From DATAUD01 sp035511075 (GTDB lineage: Bacteria; Verrucomicrobiota; Verrucomicrobiia; Limisphaerales; Palsa-1400): a stretch of 64,000 bases of DNA. The stretch covers positions 1 to 64,000 of the forward strand of contig DATKFW010000149.1 in assembly GCA_035511075.1 (NCBI GenBank), in the 5' to 3' direction. The position numbers and the translations under genes are program-made. Below, one piece after another: positions 59,300 through 64,000 of the stretch. Numbering within the stretch: position 1 is the stretch's first letter; each line of letters opens with the position of its first letter. Below the pieces are notes generated by a model. It did no database searches. It was not told where the DNA came from and worked only from the letters and a program-made list of their open reading frames with translations.

Positions 59300-60556
59300 A
59301 TGGCTGGCAATTGGACAGAGCGCAGGGTTGTGGTGACGGGGATCGGAATTGTTTCGTCCCTGGGACAAGACCCTCTTGTGTTTTGGGAGAATATTCTGGC
59401 CGGCAAATGCGGCATTGGCCAGATCACCTCCTTTGACGTTTCCGCCTTCACCACGCGCATCGCGGCGGAAGTCGTGGACTTTGACGCCACGGCCGCCTTT
59501 CCTTCCCCCAAAGATGTGCGGCGGACGGACCGTTTTGCCCAATTCGCCGTGTTCGCCGCGCATAAGGCCATGCTGGATTCGGGATTGGACTTGCGGGCGA
59601 TCGATCATCTGGAGGCGGGCGTCTTCATTGGCTCGGGGATCGGCGGCCTGCACACGATCGAGGAGCAGCATAAGATTTATCTCACCAAAGGGCCGGGGCG
59701 CATTTCTCCGTTCATGATTCCCATGCTGATCCTAAACATGGGTTCGGGCCTCTTTTCGATGTTTCATGATTTGCGCGGACCAAACCTTGCCACTTGCTCC
59801 GCCTGCGCCACTTCCACAAACGCCGTGGGCGAGGCCTGGCGCACCATCAAGATGGGAGATGCAAAAATCATGTTCGCCGGCGGCAGCGAGGCGGCCATTG
59901 TGCCCCTGGGCCTTGGCGGCTTCTGCGCCATGCGCGCCTTGAGCACGCGCAATGATGATCCCCAGCACGCCTCCCGGCCTTTCGATAACGACCGCGACGG
60001 GTTTGTCATGGGCGAAGGCGGCGGCGTGGTCGTGCTCGAGGAACTTGAACACGCCAAGGCGCGCGGCGCCCGGATCTACGCCGAGATCGTCGGCTACGGA
60101 AACACGGCGGACGCTTATCATGTCACCTCCCCTTCCCCCGGAGGCGACGGGGCGGCCCGGTGCATGAACATGGCGCTGCGCTCGGCCGGTATGAATCCTT
60201 CGGACATCTCCTACATCAACGCCCACGGCACCTCCACGCCGCAGGGCGACATCGCCGAAACGCAGGCCATCAAGACGGTCTTCGGCCACCACGCCAAGAA
60301 GCTCGCGGTCAGCTCGACCAAGGGTGCGACGGGCCATATGCTGGGCGCGGCCGGCGCGATCGAGATGGCGCTGTGCGTCAAAGCCATCGAGTGCGGCGTG
60401 GTCCCCCCGACGATCAATTTGGAAAACCCGGATCCGGAGTGCGACCTGGATTATGTTCCTGGGACAGCCCGCGAAATGCCGGTCGATGCCGTAGTCAATA
60501 ATTCCTTTGGCTTCGGCGGCCACAACGCCACCATCATCGCGCGCAAGTTCCAGTGA
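59300..60556 (+). CDS. fabF: 3-oxoacyl-ACP synthase II
   Basis: 418 residues. Elongating condensing enzyme: catalytic Cys in TCSACATSTNA, His in NAHGTSTPQGD and His in TGHMLGAAGAIEM, then FGFGGHN near the C-terminus. Starts MAGNWTERRVVVTGIGIVSSLG. No separate ribosome-binding site is visible because the terminator hairpin abuts the start codon, so a downstream start is possible though the N-terminus fits the family. Last gene of the fab cluster. Confidence 0.95.
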   Translation: MAGNWTERRVVVTGIGIVSSLGQDPLVFWENILAGKCGIGQITSFDVSAFTTRIAAEVVDFDATAAFPSPKDVRRTDRFAQFAVFAAHKAMLDSGLDLRAIDHLEAGVFIGSGIGGLHTIEEQHKIYLTKGPGRISPFMIPMLILNMGSGLFSMFHDLRGPNLATCSACATSTNAVGEAWRTIKMGDAKIMFAGGSEAAIVPLGLGGFCAMRALSTRNDDPQHASRPFDNDRDGFVMGEGGGVVVLEELEHAKARGARIYAEIVGYGNTADAYHVTSPSPGGDGAARCMNMALRSAGMNPSDISYINAHGTSTPQGDIAETQAIKTVFGHHAKKLAVSSTKGATGHMLGAAGAIEMALCVKAIECGVVPPTINLENPDPECDLDYVPGTAREMPVDAVVNNSFGFGGHNATIIARKFQ

Positions 60557-60636
60557 CCCGCCTTTTCGTTCGAACGAAGACCACCGCGGTACTTTTCCGT
60601 GCTTGAGCAAACCAACAAACGGAGTATCGTATTTCT

Positions 60637-60846
60637 GTGGACAATTGGATTGTTTCGGACCCCGATCATCTCGGTGGCGCGCCGCGAATTCGCGATACGC
60701 GCATTTCCGTGGCCCTCCTTGTGGAATTGGTGGCTGCGGGCATGAGCGTGGACGAAATCATTGACGCCTATCCCAGCCTGACCAAGGAATCTGTTCTCAG
60801 CACGATGCGCGACCTGGCCCAAGGAGGCCGGGACCAGGCCGCGTGA
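60637..60846 (+). CDS. DUF433 antitoxin-type protein
   Basis: 69 residues from GTG 60637. Contains the DUF433 pattern: DPDHLGGAPRIRDTRISVALLVELVAAGMSVDEIIDAYPSL in parts, with the ending LTKESVLSTMRDLA, a helix-turn-helix-like fold. These genes usually pair with a PIN-like DUF5615 toxin. Here the toxin frame follows with a four-base overlap (GTGA) but is cut short. The fab operon ends 80 bases upstream. Confidence 0.88.
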   Translation: MDNWIVSDPDHLGGAPRIRDTRISVALLVELVAAGMSVDEIIDAYPSLTKESVLSTMRDLAQGGRDQAA

Positions 60847-60995
60847 GAATATTGCTCGACGAAAACCTGCCTCGAAAGCTTGTCGAGGCTCTCCGCTCCG
60901 AAGGCCACCAGGACGAATTCGTTGACGATTTTCTCTCCTTCTTTCGCCACACTGACTCGAACAAGTTGCGGCATGGTGACAGTTGGCCTGCTTGA
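60843..60995 (+). pseudogene. truncated DUF5615 PIN-like toxin
   Basis: 50 residues from GTG 60843. The first 22 residues (MRILLDENLPRKLVEALRSEGH) match the start of DUF5615 PIN-like toxins, including the acidic Asp6-Glu7. After that the sequence departs from the family and stops at 60995, whereas full toxins have about 100-120 residues. Later acidic residues needed for nuclease activity are absent. So the toxin is likely dead, leaving the antitoxin. Confidence 0.7.
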
Positions 60996-61060
60996 TCGGC
61001 GATTGTTGCCTCAAAAATATTAAATTGGTGCGGGCGCGATTTTTTCTCTATAACCAGCGT

Positions 61061-63121
61061 ATGCTGCAATGCCATTTGTCCCGGGTTCTACCAAGGGCCG
61101 CCCTCATCGCCACCCTGCTGCTTGTTCCCGTCGCCGCCACCGACGCCGCGAAGGACAAGGGCCCCGGGCAGTCAACATTGCGGGCGCAAATCGACATGGC
61201 CATCGACAAGGTGCGGCCGGCTTTGGTGCGCATTCGCGTCGTCTCCACCGAATATCGCGAGGGGCGGGAAGTCAAGATGCAGGCCGTCGGCAGCGGCGCC
61301 ATTATCACCAGGGACGGCTATGTGATCACCAATCACCACGTTGCCGGCCACGCCGTGCGCATCTTCTGCACTTTGTGGAACCGGGAGGAAATTGAGGCGG
61401 AATTGATCGGAACCGATCCGCTTACCGACATCGCCGTCCTGAAATTGAAACCGGAGAAGCCGCGCGAATTCGCGTTCGCCACCTTCGGCGATTCTTCGGC
61501 GTTGCGCGTCGGCGACTCGGTCCTGGCGATGGGCAGCCCGATGGCCCTTTCGCAATCCGTGACCCTGGGCATCATCAGCAATACGGAAATGATTTTGCCG
61601 CGCTTTTGGGGCCAGGCGGGCACATTCCGGCTGGACGGCGAGGACGTGGGTTCGCTGGTGCGCTGGATCGGGCATGACGCCGCCATTTACGGCGGCAATT
61701 CCGGCGGCCCGCTGGTGAATCTGCGTGGGCAAATCGTCGGCATCAACGAAATCAGCTATGGCTTGGCGGGCGCCATTCCGGGAAACCTGGCCCAAAGCGT
61801 CGCAAATCAAATCATCCGGAGCGGCAAAATCCAGCGCAGTTGGCTGGGGATCGATCCGCAGCCATTATTCAAGCGCATGGGTGACGAACACGGGGTGTTC
61901 ATTGCAGGGGTACTGGACAATTCGCCCGCGGCCAAGGCCGGAATCAAGCCGGGCGATCTGCTTCTCAGTCTCAATGGCAAACCGGTCAACGTCCGCTTTG
62001 ACGAGCAGATGCCGGATTTCATGGAACTGTCCACCACTCTGCCCATCGACGGCCAAATTCCCGCCGTGCTCAAGCGGGATGGCAATGAAATCAATGTCAC
62101 TCTGGTTCCGGTCGAGCGCGGCGAAATCTATCCCAGTGAGCACGAATTCAAACAATGGGGAATGACGGCGCGCGATTTTTCATTCCTACTGGCCAAGGAA
62201 CTCAAACGCCCCGACCTGGATGGCGTCCTGGTGACCAGTGTTCGCCCCGGCGGCCCGGCAGGCGAAGCAAAGCCGTCGATCGAACCCCGCGACGTCTTGA
62301 TCCAAATCAACGGCACGCCCATCAAGTCCGTCGAGGATTTGAGCGAGCGCACGCGCGTTCTGACCGACGGGAAGAAGGAACCCGTCCCGGTCATCGCGAC
62401 GTTCGAGCGCAAAGCGGCGCGTTACATGGCAGTGGTGCGCGTCGGCATCCAGGAATTGAAAGACCCCGGGTTGGAAGTGACCAAAGCCTGGCTGCCGGTG
62501 GAGACACGCGCAATCAGCCGCGAAATCGCCCAGCAGCTTGGGCGGCCGGATTTGAAGGGTTTCTACATCACGCGCGTGTATCCGGGCACCACCGCCGAAA
62601 AGGCGGGGCTCAAACCGGGTGATTTTATCGTTGCTGTCGATGGCGAGAAACTGTCAGCCTCCGGCCCGGAATATGAGGACGAGCTTTCGGCATTGATCCG
62701 ACAGTACGATGTCGGCAAGACTGTGGAATTGTCCGTGCTCCGTGACAATCAAGAAATGAAGATTTCAGTCGAACTGGCGCGTTCACCGCGGCTCCAACGG
62801 GAGATGAAGAAATACCGCAATGATGATTTCGAGTTTACTGCGCGCAACGTCTCGTTTTTCGATGCGGCGGAGGAACAATGGGACAACGACCATCGCGGCG
62901 CTCTGATCGAGGAAGTCAAACCCGGCAGTTGGGCCGAATTGGCCAATCTTTATGCCGGCGACCTGTTGGTGGGCGTGGACGGACAGCCGGTGGACGACGT
63001 TGATTCGCTGCGCCGTCTGATGGAAAACGTGGCGGCGGCGAAGAAGCCGGTGGTGGTGATGAAAGTCCTGCGCGGCATCCATACCGCCTACCTCGAGTTC
63101 GAACCGAATTGGAAAAATTAA
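61061..63121 (+). CDS. exported trypsin-like serine protease with multiple PDZ domains
   Basis: 686 residues from ATG 61061. Signal about 1-26. Catalytic triad His93 (TNHHVAG), Asp123 (DPLTDIAVLK) and Ser214 (GGNSGGPLV), an intact DegP/HtrA-like protease. Three to four PDZ domains follow: about 260-355 (SPAAKAGIKPGDLLLSLNGKP), 385-470, 500-590 (TTAEKAGLKPGDFIVAVDGEK) and 620-686 (WAELANLYAGDLLVGVDGQPV). A periplasmic quality-control protease is likely; it is longer than standard HtrA, which has one or two PDZ domains. It is followed by a pseudoprotease on the same strand. Confidence 0.9.
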   Translation: MLQCHLSRVLPRAALIATLLLVPVAATDAAKDKGPGQSTLRAQIDMAIDKVRPALVRIRVVSTEYREGREVKMQAVGSGAIITRDGYVITNHHVAGHAVRIFCTLWNREEIEAELIGTDPLTDIAVLKLKPEKPREFAFATFGDSSALRVGDSVLAMGSPMALSQSVTLGIISNTEMILPRFWGQAGTFRLDGEDVGSLVRWIGHDAAIYGGNSGGPLVNLRGQIVGINEISYGLAGAIPGNLAQSVANQIIRSGKIQRSWLGIDPQPLFKRMGDEHGVFIAGVLDNSPAAKAGIKPGDLLLSLNGKPVNVRFDEQMPDFMELSTTLPIDGQIPAVLKRDGNEINVTLVPVERGEIYPSEHEFKQWGMTARDFSFLLAKELKRPDLDGVLVTSVRPGGPAGEAKPSIEPRDVLIQINGTPIKSVEDLSERTRVLTDGKKEPVPVIATFERKAARYMAVVRVGIQELKDPGLEVTKAWLPVETRAISREIAQQLGRPDLKGFYITRVYPGTTAEKAGLKPGDFIVAVDGEKLSASGPEYEDELSALIRQYDVGKTVELSVLRDNQEMKISVELARSPRLQREMKKYRNDDFEFTARNVSFFDAAEEQWDNDHRGALIEEVKPGSWAELANLYAGDLLVGVDGQPVDDVDSLRRLMENVAAAKKPVVVMKVLRGIHTAYLEFEPNWKN

Positions 63122-63135
63122 CCGGAAGAGTTTTT

Positions 63136-63969
63136 ATGCATCGAACAAGAAATCTGATGGCCATTGCGCTGATCCTGGTGACGGCGGCGGCCCGCGCCGA
63201 CGACATTGGGGACAAGGGCCGCGATATTTTCAAGAAGAACGAGCATGCCATCGTCACTGTGCAGGTTGTGCTGAAGGCCTCGTATACCAGGTCCGGACGT
63301 TCTTCCGACCCGAATGAAACCAAAAGCGACGTGACGGGGACCGTGATTGATCCTTCGGGCCTTGTGGTTCTTGCGCTCTCGTCCTTCGACCCATCAGACC
63401 TTTACCGCCGCATCTCCGAGGACTACAAGATGGAGACGGATGTCAACGACATCAAAATCCTTCTTGACGATGGGACGGAAATACCCGCGGAGATCGTATT
63501 GCGGGACAAAGACCTCGACCTGGCTTTTATACGACCCAAGACCAAGCCGGCCAGTCCGATGACTTCGGTGGATCTGAGCAAATCGAGTCCAGCCGACATG
63601 CTGGAGCAAGTCATCACCCTCAACCGCCTCAACCGCGCCGCCGGCCGGGGCTATTCTGCCTCGGTCGAACGGATCAGCGCGGTCATCGAAAAGCCCCGCA
63701 CATTTTACATTCCCGACGCAACAATGAGCACAACCTCCCTGGGTTCGCCCGCGTTCCTGCCGAATGGAGACGTGCTCGGTTTGTTTGTCATGCGCGCCGT
63801 CAATTCCGGCGGTTCAACCAACCCGCGTGACAGCCTGACGACAATCATCATTCCCGCCGAGGACATTCTGAAGGGCGCCAAGCAAGCGCCCGAAGCCAAA
63901 GGCGACAGCGACAAACCGGACGACACAAAGACGAATGCGGCTCCAGCCGATGCCAAGAGCCAAAAGTAA
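63136..63969 (+). CDS. exported trypsin-fold protein lacking catalytic residues (probable pseudoprotease)
   Basis: 277 residues from ATG 63136. Signal about 1-18. The fold follows the preceding protease: VTGTVIDPSGLVVLALSSFD where HtrA has GSGxIxxxGxVxTNHHV, so the His is missing; DLDLAFIRPK keeps the Asp; the Ser region reads TTSLGSPAFLPNGDVLGLFV and lacks GNSGG. A Lys/Ala/Asp tail ends it. It is probably an inactive partner or regulator of the adjacent protease, whose stop lies 14 bases upstream. Confidence 0.75.
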   Translation: MHRTRNLMAIALILVTAAARADDIGDKGRDIFKKNEHAIVTVQVVLKASYTRSGRSSDPNETKSDVTGTVIDPSGLVVLALSSFDPSDLYRRISEDYKMETDVNDIKILLDDGTEIPAEIVLRDKDLDLAFIRPKTKPASPMTSVDLSKSSPADMLEQVITLNRLNRAAGRGYSASVERISAVIEKPRTFYIPDATMSTTSLGSPAFLPNGDVLGLFVMRAVNSGGSTNPRDSLTTIIIPAEDILKGAKQAPEAKGDSDKPDDTKTNAAPADAKSQK

Positions 63970-64000
63970 ACTCCTTGAGACGTTCGATCTATGTCCGAGC
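63970..64000 (+). other. end of window with possible next gene start
   Basis: After the stop at 63969 a possible ATG occurs at 63991 (Met-Ser-Glu before the window ends). Too short to support a gene. Confidence 0.3.

Overview
The window looks like a chromosomal segment of a Verrucomicrobiota bacterium; a Limisphaerales/Pedosphaera-like lineage is my inference. The best lineage marker is the 51-residue basic protein at 39518-39673, which matches the small basic protein family known from Verrucomicrobia and Chlamydiae. A DUF1559-like pseudopilin with an H-X9-DG motif, a Tat-exported NIPSNAP protein beside an FG-GAP protein, and a sugar-dehydrogenase propeller fused to a c-type cytochrome also fit the PVC superphylum. 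Composition is moderately GC-rich, gene density is high, and most of the content is housekeeping.

Layout. 1-8.4 kb: a membrane-anchored coiled-coil protein with a 50-residue lipoprotein, then on the minus strand membrane GT-C-like protein, pseudopilin, rarA, 5-formyl-THF cyclo-ligase and RNase Y; then ruvB and a 33-residue membrane micropeptide. 8.7-14 kb: a CarB that contains only the N-terminal half, tRNA-Glu(CTC), an IscA/ErpA protein, a membrane protein, and the propeller-cytochrome. 14.2-18.1 kb: a GntR/ABC/permease operon whose permease carries a seven-repeat RCC1-like propeller. 18.1-21.3 kb: a large two-domain glycoside hydrolase and a stand-alone response regulator. 21.3-34.4 kb: a minus-strand ribosomal operon from rplB to rplQ, including secY, map, infA and rpoA. 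It starts at rplB and lacks rpmD and adk; several products carry low-complexity tails.

34.6-39.7 kb: a zinc-ribbon protein and a tightly overlapping minus-strand operon (small basic protein, pseudouridine synthase, SH3 protein, folD, DUF6941-like protein, membrane protein). 39.9-42.2 kb: a sugar C-methyltransferase and a GDP-mannose-dehydratase-like enzyme. 42.2-44.4 kb: an SPFH protein ending in an excisionase-type HTH, with a zinc-ribbon membrane partner. 44.6-47.3 kb: a NarL regulator translationally coupled to a LarA-like enzyme and a RibD-type reductase. 47.3-52.8 kb: hypothetical protein, recQ, CDF transporter, slipin and NfeD. 53-56.6 kb: BamD-like and LptE-like envelope proteins and the NIPSNAP/FG-GAP pair. 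56.8-60.6 kb: fabD-fabG-acpP-fabF. 60.6-64 kb: a DUF433 antitoxin with a truncated toxin, then a PDZ serine protease and a probable pseudoprotease.

The clearest mobile signature is a 434-bp element between fabG and acpP. It has perfect 28-bp terminal inverted repeats and an 8-bp target duplication, and it carries a 92-codon ORF of unknown function but no transposase. Other notable points are the half-length CarB, the permease-propeller fusion, the LarA-like enzyme with its catalytic residues conserved, an intrinsic terminator abutting the fabF start codon, and an inverted repeat that forms the C-terminal codons of two convergent genes.
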